From Mastigias papua (lineage: Eukaryota > Cnidaria > Scyphozoa > Rhizostomeae > Mastigiidae): 64,000 nt of DNA. Both the position numbers and the translations under genes were made by a program. The DNA lies in the NCBI GenBank assembly GCA_964019165.1, contig OZ025275.1:13423374-13487373 (forward strand), written 5' to 3'. The notes beneath the pieces were generated by a model. That model had not been told where the DNA came from. It worked only from the letters and a program-made list of their open reading frames with translations, and did no database searches. Positions 15,901 through 29,091 of the stretch are shown in pieces (within the stretch, counting starts at the first letter, position 1; each line of letters starts with the position of its first letter).

Positions 15901-17746
15901 AAACAATCTATACTGATTTTGGCTGCAAATGAATTGAATCAGCTTCCTAAGTCTTGATTGTTTGCTGTTGGAGAAATTTTCAAATTGAAAAGTTCCTTAG
16001 GAAATTTTCCTTTAGTAGTATCTATGAATAAAATAGAATAGCTTAGAAGACATCACAGTACAGTACACAAGAGCAGGGATGCATTGCATGAACATATATT
16101 TACAATGACATACAATACAATTTATCTATCAATTCAACATTCATGCAATTACTTAATTCGCAGTTATTAAAGTCATCGAGATTCAATTGCACATAATACA
16201 ATGACCAGCAATCCAGTGGTAGTATCCTGCTTAATATAGATAATTCTTAATTCAACCCTGTCCGTTCACTCCCTCATTTGTGCCACAATTTGGCCATTAT
16301 ATACACATGAAGATTTTCTGCGTCAATTAATAGTGCTTTAAGTATATTGGAAGGTGGGCACTGGTGGTGGGCGGGTTTTCTACCGTTGGGATCACTATGT
16401 CAGCTAGAGTTAGGCCCCGACGTGAAATATCGTTTATCTACTTACATACAGTACTTTGCTTTCTTTATCTATGACAAATCTTTTTGTGACAGATTTTTCA
16501 TGAGCTGAATCCTTCACATTGGCATGCATAATAAAGGGATAAATTATCTCAGAAGTAATATGAACTATTTGAAAGACAGGAACGCAACAAGTTTCCTGTT
16601 TTTTCGACGCCTAATTGCGAACAAAACGTTAAGTAGTTAAACATGAGGTTCTACAATGTACATGCCACGACAAAATCGTACTGAATCGCACGCAAATGTC
16701 ACTCAGCGATAATGACATTGACGTTGGCGTATTTTAAATCATTTCTTAATTAATTTTAATGAACTAAGCCCAACAGAGCACAAAGGCTGCACAACTGAAG
16801 ATACTTGCTAAAACTATCAGTACCCTCTTGACATATCTTTAAATCTGCTTGTTTTTTAGCTTCAGGAAATATCGTTGATTCTAAAATATAAAAACAGACA
16901 TTGCGGGACTAAATGAGGATGGGGTTTTCTTTGTTTTGGGATTCAAAAATCAACAAACTTTTATGGTACACTTGAATACAAAACAGCCACTTGTCAAAAG
17001 TCATAGTATTGCTTCTCCTCAGTTTCACTTCTCTAAACTAACACCTTCCGTTACTCTTTTTGTCTATAGACTATTAGGGCACATAGGTCTACCCTTTCTG
17101 ACACGTCACAAGCATGTGATTCCAGTGGAGAGACCAAATGTTAGAGGTGAACGTCCTTTATTAGCAAAGGACAATTCATTGCCTATGTTGATGTTGAAAA
17201 GGAGGCTGCGAGAAACAGACTAAAATTACTCTTGAATCGTGTCACACGGTGACGCTTCATGAAAAGAAGTCGAGAATGCACACGGTGACGTTTTGCTACT
17301 TTACTGCCGTGTTTATCATTGAAGACTCTGTTGATTTTGTTCAATATGCTATTCTCACTTTGTGCTACAGTACACTATGAAGGATACTGCTGTCACTTCT
17401 TTCCTTGTGAAAACTAGAGTCATAATATGTCGGTGAGGATTAACGTGAATCAAGAGGAAATTTGAATTCAAAACAAATATAAGCATTGAAGGCAGAAACT
17501 GATTTAAGTACAATAGTGTCATACATCATAATAATATATATATAATGTATATGCATGATAAATTTAAATCTAAAATGATTGTCGATGCCCTTTTATATCG
17601 TATAGAGTTTTTTAATAAGAAAGTAATTTTTCTCCCAGTACTGAGACTTTTTGGCTTTTTCATGATTTCAGTACTGAAATGTTCTAAGGACTTTTTTTAG
17701 CAAGAATAGCCGTCGTTGCAGAGCACTGCAGTGTTACACGTTTTTT
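15901..17746. other. Intergenic, nothing recognised
   Basis: Contains a 95-codon plus-strand open frame (16936-17223) without recognisable motif and without support. No repeat recognised. Confidence 0.45.
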
Positions 17747-17867
17747 ATTTTATAAGAAACTGATTTATAAGAAACTGATTTATAAGAAACTAATTTATAA
17801 GAAACTGATTTATAAGAAACTGATTTATAAGAAACTGATTTATAAGAAACTGATTTATAAGAAACTG
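17747..17867. repeat. 15-bp minisatellite, eight units
   Basis: Eight tandem copies of 'tgatttataagaaac', nearly identical (one unit has 'taattt'). Being a multiple of three and free of stops on the minus strand, it yields a spurious frame of SVSYK pentapeptides. It lies about 20 bp upstream of a palindromic MITE. Confidence 0.95.
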
Positions 17868-17887
17868 TAGTATTATGCCCAAGAAAG

Positions 17888-18066
17888 CATAGCTGCCAAA
17901 TGTTTGAGAGCTCTGTCAGGTTTGTTTTTGCCCAACCTATTTGACCAATCATCATGCAAGATTCTGATCATATATGCCAAGACTAGGCCCATTTTGCATG
18001 ATGATTGGTCAATTAGGTTGGGAGAAAATAGATCTTATCAGAGTTCTCAAACATTTGGCGCCTATC
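17888..18066. mobile_element. Palindromic MITE, copy 1
   Basis: Two arms of about 70 bp are inverted repeats. The left arm runs 'ccaaatgtttgagagctctg...cccaacctatttgaccaatcatcatgca'. The reverse complement of the right arm has the same blocks ('ccaaatgtttgagaactctg', 'cccaacctaattgacc', 'aatcatcatgca'). Only about 30 bp separates the arms, so almost the whole element is stem. A second copy lies at 23153-23336. No transposase. The family and target-site duplication are not clear. Confidence 0.75.
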
Positions 18067-21000
18067 CTGCTCAAGGCAAAGTAAGAAACTGGATTGTAGA
18101 CTATAGATGGTAGACTTTTTTGTCAACAGTTTGTGTAAGTCCTGGTTTTTACTGGAATGATAGAATTTCATGCCAGATTAAGAAACTTTTAGCACCAAGT
18201 GCCGATCTGATTGTCTTATTAAAAGAAGATATGTGCACAAACAGACAGGCACTACACGAACAACAGACAGGTACCATACGAACACAGCACTGTAATACAT
18301 TGATTAACACAAGAAATCTATTCAGATTAAGAGCTTGCGTAAAATTTTGAGTTCTACACGCAGTTTTTATAAGCAAATGCCTTATGAGCAACGTAGTACT
18401 CGGGCAGAAGGGGAGACTACCAAGGAATGCAAATGCTTCTAGTGAAAAAGAGGAAGTTCTGTTAAGATGAGCCTTCACATGTAAAAAAGGATTCAACAGT
18501 ACATATATTCAATGGTTTTCAGTTATTTTTGTTTAATCGTTTCTGAGACGCTTTTGACTCTGTATGTCCTTGTCTCTAAGTATATCTGTAAGAAACGAAA
18601 AGTAAAAAGTTGGTCCCCAGTTAAAGAATTCTCAGTACCGTACTAAATTTCTCATGAAAAATGCGTGCATATGTATGTAAACTTTTGGACTGTCTTAGGT
18701 TTCAAAAATCAAATATTAAATTTTCTTAACTTCTTGAATAGCCGAGCAGCTATTTCTTGTTAGCAAACACGCTGTCTTATCGAAAGCGTGTAACTCATGT
18801 TAACTTTGATTTTGCCTTGGCCAATGTGTGTGCTCAAGTTCTTTTAGCACGGAAGGCTAACAAAAGATCTACCATGAGATCAATTCATTGATAGAAGATA
18901 GGTTGCCCGATTTCAATGCCTGTCTACAGTAATTTTGACCCCATGCTGTTACAGGGAAATTTTCATTATAGAATACCACTTTATTTAGGCAATCAGTCGT
19001 ATAATTGGGGATTCAACCTATTTTGTTATTTAATCTTCTTCAATGTAAGTATGATTATTTGACTTGGTAATTACTGTTATTAAAGCCCGTGTTCTAGGTT
19101 TTCAAAACAATCAGCGCCAACGGACAATCTAATGCACTTTCTGATCGCTTCCGTGACCAATTTTGATCGATTTATTGCCATTCGTTATCCCATCTTACCT
19201 CTCCAATAAAATCGGGTTTGCTTTTGTGAAGACAACGCCGCAGTGAACACGATTCCCCATGTGAGCCTGCATCACCTTCTCTTCTTTTGAACAGGTTTTT
19301 CTTCAGATTTATGTTAGAAAAGCATCCATTGTCGTTGAGTATCGTTTCCGACCTTGATTCAGTCTTCTTTCTTCTGTACCCCGTTGTATGTAAGGCCTGA
19401 TAGGGGATGGGGGGAGCGGGTTGAATGGCTCAGCCCCTTTTTACTAACCAATTTTCATATGAATTGTTCAGAGCCGTACCCATCGCTTTAGGACCGGTAG
19501 CTCTAACTGACCTCCTTGCTCCAGATGCTTAATACCTTACATTATAGAGTCAATCTGATTGATGATGTCATTCTAAGTAAGGTCATGTTTTCAGTGTATG
19601 CAACTTTGTCAACTTGTGAAGGACGTGGCTTGAATAAAACGTTGACAAAGCCACACCCTGTATACCTTTCCAAGACTCTTAAAAGCACCAATGGTTTATT
19701 ATATAATGGTGGAACAATGATTTATATAAGAAATAAAGTGAATGATAGATACTGTAACGTTTATTATATTAAGTAAGGTAGATAGCATTTATGTTGGCCT
19801 CCTCTCCAATTTGTACCGTGCAATTATTACGTACTGTTAGACAAGCTACTTAAAAAGCGTAATGATTTTATTTGAGTGGACCCTTTAATTTTTGTCTTTC
19901 CTTGAAGTTAATTTGTGGTAAGCATTTTGTTTCAACACTACAACCGAGCAGAGAAATTAAGTCTGATAACTATCAGACCATTAGACCAGCTCTCCTGTAG
20001 CTAGATCTCGCCAATGGAATGTTACTAGTCTTCAAAGTGGCTATCTCTCGCCGCTTGATAGCTAACCACAGTCATAGTTCTTATGAGGTACATTAAATTC
20101 CACTCCGCGTTCCTACAGTAGGTCGAACTTTTGTAGTACCGTTAGGGTGCTTCTGTCAATATTTTGAATTGATTAGGTCGATAGGTTTGACGGGTAGTTA
20201 CAACGCAACTCTTCAAGTGTGTATGCACAAGATTATGCGATTAACACAAACTTCATTATTCGGTTAACAATGCTGATTTATTGCCTCGTCTGCCTGTCGG
20301 TAGCGCGTGAGTAAGGGGTTACATTGGGTCACGAAGATCAAAGGCTCCTTGCTAGCGTAGATCCGATAAGATCTGTCTTGAAGTTTCTGACATGTTTCCC
20401 TTCAGTTTTTAGCATTTCCCCTGAGCGGTACATTGATTTGGCTGATTCAGTTTGTTGTACTTCTGCTTTGTCGTTGATCTTGCTATCTAAAGAATTGTTA
20501 TCATTTCTTCGGCGAAAGTAGTTGGTGGTCAATTTTTAAGGGACCAGTAACACTCATTAGGGGAGAGGTTGGTACATGTATCATAGAAGGAAGAATAACC
20601 ATCCTTTTGCACAAGAAGGCAGAGGAGAGAAATCGCCGAATTTGTTAAGGAAGATGAGGTGGGAGAAAAGTTTGACAGGAGAAAGAAAACTGTAGCCCCC
20701 CTGTTCCACCTCCTAGTTGGTTTCCATTTAGGTGAGCTTTGCTCTAAGTCTGAAATACAGTTCCATCCTTCGCACTGCTGTTCGCTTGCTTATTATAATC
20801 GGTTCTCTCAATGTTCATATAAAATTGGTAAATGAAAGTTCTTGTGCCGATGGCAGATTTCAGCCTCATAGTATCAATGGGTTTGTCGTCGTAGACTCAT
20901 TTGTTTCGGCTTTGCAAATCGATAACCATCGAAAAGTCCAGGTCATCCCCATAAATCTATCTATCTTAGCAGGACCTTCACCGGTATATGTTAGTTTTTA

Positions 21001-21237
21001 ATAGGTGAGAACTACACTAAAGTTTATAAGCCAAGTCAAAGAAGCGCTTCACCTTTCCGACCGTGTGAAAACAGTAAAAATAGCTGATATTGCCCTTTGA
21101 AGTACCGGGGGTCCACAGCCAATAGAGTTTGTAGGTAGCTTTTTACTTAAACATATGTCTGATAACAGGATATTAAAACTGGAAGACATTTAAATAAAAG
21201 TTAGAATGACTACACACCTTTTTATAGGAATATCTTA
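18067..21237. other. Intergenic, no gene recognised
   Basis: Several open frames of 60-115 codons occur (for example 18149-18496 minus and 20732-21001 plus), but none shows a family motif or splice-consistent structure. A small hairpin at 19623-19661 has arms 'gtggctt' and 'aagccac'. Confidence 0.45.
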
Positions 21238-21590
21238 TATAAGAGTATTAAGGCTCAAAATCCCTGAAATTTTAGAGTATTTTAGGAATAATGCAATACT
21301 CAAGTTTCATCAGAGTGTAGATTTTTAGGCTATTTGAGTTTTCTTTAGATAACAAAGCAAATGCGAGCTTCACTTATCCGGTCTCGGAGTCATTATGCTA
21401 TGATGCGACACATGCACCCTTCAGAGAGTATCCATTAGATACATTTTGGTATAAAAACATTGTCTATACGGGTGTTGATGCTGAAAATCACAAAAATTTT
21501 ACGAATAACTTGGAATAACACTAGACTCAAACTCGACAAGTTTTAGAAATATTGAGGCTGGACAATAAATTTGGTATTCGTATAAAAAAT
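21238..21590 (+). repeat. Interspersed repeat R3, copy 1
   Basis: Shares ordered blocks with 63640-64000: 'aagagtattaaggc', 'ctgaaattt', 'aatgcaat', 'agtttcat', 'ctgaaaatca', 'aaaaatttta'. Moderate divergence, no coding. It precedes the LINE C-terminal remnant at 21800-21958 and could be part of the same element, but that is not shown. Confidence 0.4.
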
Positions 21591-21799
21591 TGTGTAAGAG
21601 GTATCATGATGAAAATTGTTCCATCATGTAGTAATCAGCTAGGCCCATTCCCACAGTAGGGTGTGGGGTATCACCCCCGAGACAAAGATTCTGTCAGTAA
21701 AATAGCCAAAAAGTCGACATTTCTATCGGCATATTGCTTAACTGTTTTGTATCCTAGGAGCCTCCCAAGATCCTCACTTCCGCTATAGAATACACAAAA

Positions 21800-21958
21800 C
21801 TCTTGAGATCTACAGATACCGGACAGATATCGTACGGAATTAGAAAAGGTTTTTATTATTCAGCCCTGGAGGCATGGAACGATATGCCTTCTGAAATACG
21901 TGAGTTGCCGACTTTAAATAGTTTTAAAAAACAACTGAACACTTTTTTAGAGGGCTAG
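21800..21958 (+). pseudogene. LINE ORF2 C-terminal remnant
   Basis: A frame of about 52 codons reads ...GIRKGFYYSALEAWNDMPS followed by EIRELPTLNSFKKQLNTFL and a stop. This matches the usual C-terminus of non-LTR reverse transcriptases (aromatic, ..LWN.LP.EIR....L..FK..L). The tail after the stop runs into the GTATA array at 22105, as expected for a 5'-truncated LINE copy ending in a simple repeat. The upstream reverse-transcriptase core is absent. Confidence 0.65.
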
Positions 21959-22104
21959 ACTCAAAAGTTAAAACACGAATCCCTGGAAGATCAGCGCTCT
22001 CTTTTAGCAGGATTTAATTTTTATTTCTGATAATTTATTCTAGCATTGTAAAGTAGTTGTTTTATCTTGGCTGAAGGTTGCATTTCCTATATAAACAATT
22101 CAAA

Positions 22105-22331
22105 TATATAATATAATATAGTATAGTATAGTATAGTATAGTATAGTATAGTATAGTATAGTATAGTATAGTATAGTTTAGTATAGTATAGTATAGTATA
22201 GTATAGTATAGTATAGTATAGTATAGTATAGTGTAGTATAGTATAGTATAGTATAGTATAGTATAGTATAGTATAGTATAGTATAGTATAGTATAGTATA
22301 GTATAGTATAGTATAGTATAGTATAGTATAG
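22105..22331. repeat. (GTATA)n pentanucleotide array
   Basis: About 44 tandem copies of 'gtata' with two single-base variants. It directly follows the 3' end of the LINE remnant, so it probably grew from the LINE's 3' tail. Confidence 0.97.
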
Positions 22332-22611
22332 CCTAAGGAGAAAAATTAGGTGCTGCGGAGAAGCTGACAGCTCATGAGTTTCCTACACTTGAAGATTTGC
22401 ACAATTTGCTGACAAATTGAATACATCGTAGTTAAAATTTCAAGCACATATTCTTTAATCACGGGAGCCAAACCCACTTTGTCGGGAAATTGCAGATCCC
22501 ACAACCGCCCAGAGAAATTTCTAGGAACGACCAAATAGACTTCATGTAGTAAAGCCATTCCATTGCAACCTAGGTACCAGTTGACTTGCAATTTTCGTAC
22601 CTCCATGTTTA

Positions 22612-22905
22612 CCTCCATTTTTCTAGCCCCTTATGCACAATAGTTTTGTGTGACATCTGTCATCGATCGTCCTATGATATATGCTTGTCCCAAGCACTAT
22701 TCTCAAGACTAGGGGGACTGTGCTAGAAAGTTAAGCAGGGGAACTGTGCTGTTTAGGTTACTCCCATTTGTCTCCATGTTTCTAGCCCCTTATGCACACC
22801 AGTTTTGTATGACATGTAATATTGATCTTCCTATGATATATGTTTGTCTCAAGCACTATTGTCAAGACTAGAGGGTGCTGTGCTAGAAAGTTAGCAACAA
22901 AATGT
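22612..22905. repeat. Direct tandem duplication, about 157-bp unit
   Basis: Two head-to-tail copies, each opening with 'ctagccccttatgcac' (at about 22623 and 22780). Each continues with 'agttttgt.tgacat', 'cctatgatatatg', 'caagcactattctcaagact' or a close variant, and 'ctgtgctagaaagtta'. No coding sense and no terminal inverted repeat. A 90-codon minus-strand frame just upstream (22346-22618) has no recognisable motif. Confidence 0.8.
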
Positions 22906-23152
22906 CATGATAATTAGAGCTGCAATGTCACTGCTAGAGACGTATTTAAGGCACTAGAAATGGGGTTGTTTTGGGGCGTAGCCGTGAAAACGTTTGTAGA
23001 CCACGCCCTTCACATTCTTGCAAATGTATGGAAACGCTCTTTTTGAAACACTCTCCTCTAATATTTCATTTACATTAGCTATGTTAAATGGTACAGTATT
23101 GTTGCACTTATATTCACACAATCGTAAACTGTAGGATTTCAGTTAGATTAGC

Positions 23153-23336
23153 ATAACCACCAAATGTTTGAGAGCTCTGATCAGGTGTACTTTCTCCCAA
23201 CATAATTGACCAATCATCAAACAGGATTCTCACCACACATGCGCTCCACAGCTAAATTTAGACCCATCTTGCGTTACAGTTGGTCAATTAGATTGGGGGA
23301 AAATGGACCTGATCAGAGCTCTGGAATATATGGTAG
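23153..23336. mobile_element. Palindromic MITE, copy 2
   Basis: Inverted arms 'accaccaaatgtttgagagc' and (reverse complement of the right arm) 'actaccatatattccagagc' continue through 'tctgatcaggt', 'ccaa..taattgacca'. Same family as 17888-18066: the left arms share 'ccaaatgtttgagagctctg'. Its right edge touches a LINE C-terminal remnant. Confidence 0.7.
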
Positions 23337-23483
23337 TAATGCTAGTAGAAGGACTTTGATTAATAGCACAGTTGTACCATTGTGGAACAATCTTAACGAT
23401 GAAATAAAGTAACAGTTGCAAGCTTTAAAACAAAGATCAAAACATGGATGGGTGAAAAATGTAAGTGCAGAATTTGTAGATAA
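23332..23483 (+). pseudogene. LINE ORF2 C-terminal remnant with Cys motif
   Basis: Reads SRRTLINSTVVPLWNNLNDE.IK, a frame disruption, then SFKTKIKTWMGEKCKCRICR and a stop. The LWN.L..EIK...FK.KIK.W motif followed by C.C..C is the C-terminal signature also seen in the minus-strand LINE at 33100-33430 (FKAKIKAW.GDEC.C). Only this tail survives. Confidence 0.65.
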
Positions 23484-24200
23484 CCTATCCATTTCGTTAT
23501 GTAGCCTGTATATCATTTTTTCTTAGTTGATTGTAAATTATATTGTAAATAGTTGGTATTAATTAGTTTGTTTCTTTTAACTATGTGACACCAAATTTAA
23601 ATAATGATTATGATTATGTTTGTGATTACCAGTATCGTTACATATACCTAGGTCGTTTTCAAGCAGATTTTTTCTTTTCGACTCTATTGTATAACATTGT
23701 TGCTCATAGATAACTTTTTCAGTTATTACATTGCTGTGGCATCTTCCACAAGATGCTGCTGTCAAAGCAAGAGTTGCTGCGATCCGGATGATATAATGAA
23801 GATTCCTTTAGTGGCTTTCTATATAGCCTTCTTGAAAACTGTTCAAAAGTCACATAAACTATGGATAGCAAAACCTATTCAATTTTCTCTCTTCCATTTC
23901 AGAATCATGATTTGTAGAAACATTGTATTCTTAGAGAGATGTTTTTATGCTCCTCATCGTCTATATCGTTAACACGTTAACATCTTTTCAGAGAATACAG
24001 CAATTCTGCTTACCCCCATTATTTTTATCGTTTTATTGGAAAAACCTCTTGAACCATATTTTATAACAGTGGGAACTGCGGATTCCTCATCTCCCCATGC
24101 ATTGGGTACACCACTGGCTAGTATGGCTGTTTACCTTGTAACATTCTACCTTGAAATGTAACTTTTTGCATGTTTCTAGTAGCATCTTGGTTTTTTGTAG
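23484..24200. other. Intergenic or intronic, nothing recognised
   Basis: Probably intron of the BTB gene, because the exon at 24201 starts in phase 0 after a splice acceptor. I could not find the preceding exon. Confidence 0.4.
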
Positions 24201-24380
24201 ACTTGCATGTTGGAGAAACTGACAAAACAGAAGCAGCGACTAGGCATGCTGATTACGGGGGTGAAAGAATTTATGTGCAGAGAGTCATTCAATAATATAC
24301 TTGAAAGCCTTGGACTTGAAGAGCCTGAAGGGAAGGAAAATAATTCACTCGTATGGAACAAGAAAGAAATCCAACACTCG
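24201..24380 (+). CDS. Probable upstream internal exon of the BTB gene
   Basis: A 180-bp exon (60 codons) bounded by acceptor 'ttttttgtag' and donor 'gtaaga', phase 0 at both ends. It encodes a helical, charged segment: LEKLTKQKQRLGMLITGVKE followed by FMCRESFNNILESLGLEEPE. The next confident exon, at 31135, also starts in phase 0, so the two join cleanly. I do not recognise this segment; it may be a linker before the BTB fold. Its membership in the same gene is inferred from strand, phase and order. Exons further upstream are expected but were not found. Confidence 0.5.
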
Positions 24381-24844
24381 GTAAGAATCATGCAGTTTAT
24401 ACTTTTTCGCGGCATCTTTTATGGATATTTGACCAGTGGAAGAAGCTCATATGAGGGCCCAATTCCATTCCCAGCCATGTTCGGTCTGTGTGCCCAGAGA
24501 GAGCTTGCCCAACAGGCCCTTGCTGTTGTGCCCAGTCCACTGACAGACCGACATGTCACCATAATCATACGAGGAACGATCATAATGTTGATAGAAATGT
24601 TCGCAAACTAGCAGGCCGAAAAGCTTAGACTTTAGTTTTTTATTGCGCCAGTAAGTAAGTCAACTGGCCCAATAGGCCAGTAGTGACAATGTTAGAAGAT
24701 TCACTGCTCTATATCATTCTAGATGTCGAAAATTTACTATATTGAAAATGCGTTCAAATGAAACTCTAAGAGAACGTCTGATAGTGATCTTTTGATATTA
24801 CGATCGTTTGTGGGGAGTGATACTTAGCCGAAAACCCAAGACAA

Positions 24845-25125
24845 GGTATAAAGGTAATGTATAGGTTAGTGCCATATACGGTTCCTTACGTTGGGAGTGC
24901 CTGTTAGAGGGGACACTTGTCTTGATCCGCCGACATAGTGAGGTAGGGTGGCCAGTTCCTTTCCTCGCCGCCTTCAACTTCCCATGTGTTTCCACCGGGT
25001 ACCCATTTGCTGCTGGGTGGACAGTGAGCAAGCATCCCAACTATGATCCGAGGGTTCAGCTCGAACCATCGATGTTTTGCTCAGCAGTCAAGCGCTCTAT
25101 CCACTTGGCCATTGCCATATCGAGA
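24845..25125 (-). mobile_element. tRNA-derived SINE, copy S1
   Basis: On the minus strand it starts with an A-box-like 'tggccaagtggatagagcgc' and, about 40 bp on, a B-box 'ggttcgagctg', the spacing of a tRNA promoter. The tRNA-unrelated body ('gatcatagttgggatgcttg', 'ctggccaccctacctc') is shared with S2 at 34362-34640 and partly with S3 at 44110-44345. The head is tRNA-related in sequence but does not fold as a usable tRNA. It lies in the large BTB intron. Confidence 0.8.
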
Positions 25126-25317
25126 CGAGATATAACCCTATATTAAAGATATGAAATAAAGGAGTGACAAAAACTTGAAGAAAAAAAATTTCGCTGAATA
25201 ATTGTGATCAACATTTCCCTATAGAAAGTTCTCGATGAAAGGAAATTTTGTAAAAATTGAAGCAGTTTTAGATTATAGTTCATAGATTTATATGGGAGTG
25301 ATTTTCTATTGTTACCT

Positions 25318-25378
25318 GATTATTTATTTATTATTTATTTATTTTATTTATTTACTTATTTATTTATTTACTCTTATT
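25318..25378. repeat. (ATTT)n-rich microsatellite
   Basis: Imperfect tandem 'attt' units over about 60 bp. Confidence 0.85.
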
Positions 25379-28300
25379 TAAACACAATACCCTATCAGCT
25401 ATTTAACAAGTTAACTAATAAAAAATAACTAAAGCCGCTCTTCCAGGGGGTCGTGTTTGCGACGCTCTACTTCAAGAACTCCTTTAATCTTACTTTAAAG
25501 GAGCTCAATGAGGCCTGATGAAGGATACTGCTCCTAGACCTCTGTGTTTTATTCCTATCCTTAGTGGAACACCTTACGAAAAGGCATGAGGACTTCTGGC
25601 CTTCTCAATTTACTTACATGTTTTGTAATATTGATTCAGGCTTTCTTGTTCAATAGCCTCTGTTTCATAGACCCGACCTTAACTGAATGACCTACATTCA
25701 TACACCCTTTTTCATTAATGGACCTCGTTTCCATTTTTCTATATTTGTATAATAGGTGCCCTTGTCTTTTTCGTTATGAAATTATTGAAGAATGTTCTCT
25801 TCAGTTGGCGTTGATTTTCAGTAAATAAATGCACAGTCTAAAATGTTTTATATACCTATGTGTGCAGATATGTATCTAAACATTGGGATGAATATAAGCA
25901 CATATGCCAGTACATATTTCAATGTTGCGTACATGAAGTTAATATGTTTATAAATGGTCCTATGTTTATGCGAGTAGAGGTAGTAATATGACGGAACGTG
26001 TCAATTTATGATAAAACTAATCTACAGAGTAGAAACCATGCTAAATCAACTCGAAAATATACAAATATTTGAGTTGAGTAAACGTTGACAAGGGCAGATG
26101 TTCAAGCACAAAATCTTTTGCTTTTGTACTCTTATGAATGATTCTGTTTTAAGATATGAAAGCAAACGGCACAAGCTGCGATCATCTCCGCTGTTCCTGC
26201 CTTATTTGGCTATTGTAAAGTGGACATAACAGGCTTAGTAGGACGGTACAGACGTTGCCCATCGTCCTTATTGTCTCACGTTCTGTAAGACATTCATTGC
26301 AGACAAAAATATCGATTAAGTTGTTTTCGGCTTGAGAGAGTATCAATAGAAAATGTTTGAATTAAGCGCTCGTGATTAAATTTGAATTAATGCTAAATGT
26401 TTTGAAAGAGTTTGCAAAGATGATCATGGCTAATCAAGGAATCCATGGACGCGGTTGACTAAGACGTGACTTCAATGATTGATACAGTCAGTTGGCTTGT
26501 CTGTACTCGGGTTTATTAAGCGTGAATTCTTTTGCAAGATTGCTTAGGTAAATTGCGTTGGTTTTGAACAAAGGAGATTTCGCATGATAGTGAGTGTAAG
26601 AGCGCTTAGGCGTTTCATCATAGGATACATTATGCTATCCAAGGAGATTTTGATATCAAATCAACACATACTAAACTCTTTTAGCGCAGGGATTTACCGT
26701 TGGCTCGTCAAACATTCTGTTTGTCACGATATGGCTTCATTTGTGTTAAGTAACTCAGCCAGTTTAATGATCTTATAATTGTGCTATATCTGAAAATGTC
26801 CGGAAGGCCATCTTCTTACCATTGTCATTCCTGCAATATATGTAACCCACACTCCAGCCATTGGTGCTTTGACCGCTGTCAAATTATACCTTTTGACTGT
26901 GCATATTACAAATATTCTCAGACGTATCTTTGCTTTTATCATGTCATAGCTGTTTCTTCTCGCCACTTCCGTCCTTTCATCCCATTCCTGTCACCAAGTT
27001 TCTGTTGTTCCATCGTTCTAGCTTTGATAGGCTGTAAAGAAAGATTGCTAGCGGTCGCATGCCGCTTTGTTAAGTGACCTTCGAGCAATTATGAACTAGT
27101 ATCAAGCGTTTAAAGGACCTTTTAAATAAAATAGAGTTGTAGTACTCTTGAAAACTATTTGGCAACTGTTGAGACAACAGGTATTTCAAATTATACCTTT
27201 GACAACAGAAATCGTTGCTTTATCGCATGCAACAGAAATTTTCACTAGAACTGGAAAACATTATTTCTTTCTGCTCTGCGACCATCTCACATGATCTAAG
27301 TACAGGCGTACTACAATCTCCTTAATCCCAGTTCATTCGACCAAAGATCAAAATGCACTATTGAAAATAACATATTTTTCTGTATCTTTGGGAGCTCAAA
27401 GCCTTTTACTGGAAAGGCATATTGTCAATTGCACATTGATTGAGGCGTTTGCATTTTTCTAAATGTATATTTGTACGAAGAACATGAATATCAACGGAAC
27501 AGATGCTTCAATGACTGGAGTGTATCAAGTCTTACCAATGCTCCGCTATTTTGGACTTGACTCATTGGGATCATCTCATTTTAATGCATTTATCGGTATA
27601 ATGGATTAGTAATAACTCTTTGCCTTAGCTCCAGAGTTAAACAGAAGCAGCATCTGTTTCATAGTTTTGTTTCAGGCCATTGTCAATTCAGAGCCAAAAC
27701 CTCCCAGAATCTTCAAAAGTCTTCGTTAGAGATTTTCTTAAATAACATTTTCCATCAGTCCGAGTAGGCATGGCAATTGTCCATATCCTGAGCAACATTT
27801 TGTATTTTATACTCAAATATTGAGGCCTTAGTTGTTGGGACTTAGACTCTGATTGTCTGGCCGAAATAGTATGATTATCTCATTTACCCCTAATGTTGAG
27901 GCCCAAATGGCTTGGTCTTTCTGATTTAATTGACCTTCTCTAGCCCTCAGAACTTTTGACTCTCAAATGCAATCCCGGTACTTATACTGGTGAAGCGAAA
28001 CTTTAGCCATAGTCAAATCAGCTTGTTGAATGTTGTAACTGTGGCATCGGATCTTGTGTTTTGTCATATGTTCGAAAATCCTGGTCAATTTTTTGTCCAG
28101 TTTTCTTACCGTTTGACAACTGTTTTAACGCACAGATGGATGCTAATGCTGAGCTTCGTGTTTATTGGATGGAAAGCCACATTGTTACATGGCGACAATG
28201 AGCGTTTGTTCATTGGCCTTTTAACAAAGCATGAATTTATCGGTTTCTTTCTATATCTGTAATCTGATAATTTTTCCTGGCAATGCTCTTAGAGTTTAAG

Positions 28301-28857
28301 ACCCTCTTAGCATTTGGATGTAAAAATCTCATTGTAACCAACATAACAAAAGTGCTAGCTATCTTCTCAGTTTTCTGTTGATTAAAGCTAGCACATGTGT
28401 TGTAATCCTTGAGTCATTGTTTGTTTCGAAGCTGCGTTTGTTATAGATAGATGTCTGGCTGGAGATGTGCTTAGAATTTTTTCGCCAAGATTTACCAAAA
28501 ACAGTTGCATACTTCAGTGGAATTGATTTAGAACCCTTTTGCTCAACATTTTTGGTGCTGTAGCCTCGTTTATGAAATGCAATGAAAGAGATCGCCTCGC
28601 GCCAAAGTAAACCAGGCCTGTCTCTATAGCTGACATCATTGGACATTTATCTGGAATCCAAAAGTAACACCACTGTATTAGGGTTATTATTAGGGGGTAT
28701 TTCAAATGAAATATACCATTTCGGCCAGACAATCTGAGACTGAGTTCCAACATTTACTCTTTTACTTGGCAGACCCGCGGCCTGAAGGGCTGAACGGTTG
28801 CCAACCATTCATAATCACCATCATCCATCATCATCATAGCCATTATAATCATCAGCA
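25379..28857. other. BTB-gene intron, nothing recognised
   Basis: No exon with splice-consistent phase and no repeat family recognised. The open frames here (for example 26781-27077 and 28359-28646) lack motifs. Confidence 0.45.
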
Positions 28858-28858
28858 G

Positions 28859-28943
<85 letters not shown>

Positions 28944-29021
28944 TTCATCATCATCATCATCATCATCACCTATCTGTATATCTGTCTATCTGTCTGTCTA
29001 TCTGTCTATCTGTCTGTCCAT

Positions 29022-29091
<70 letters not shown>

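Noticed and set aside
17747..17867. CRISPR-like array
   Set aside because: Units are contiguous without spacers, and the genome is animal.
17734..17955. Repetitive SVSYK protein
   Set aside because: Frame produced by the 15-bp minisatellite.
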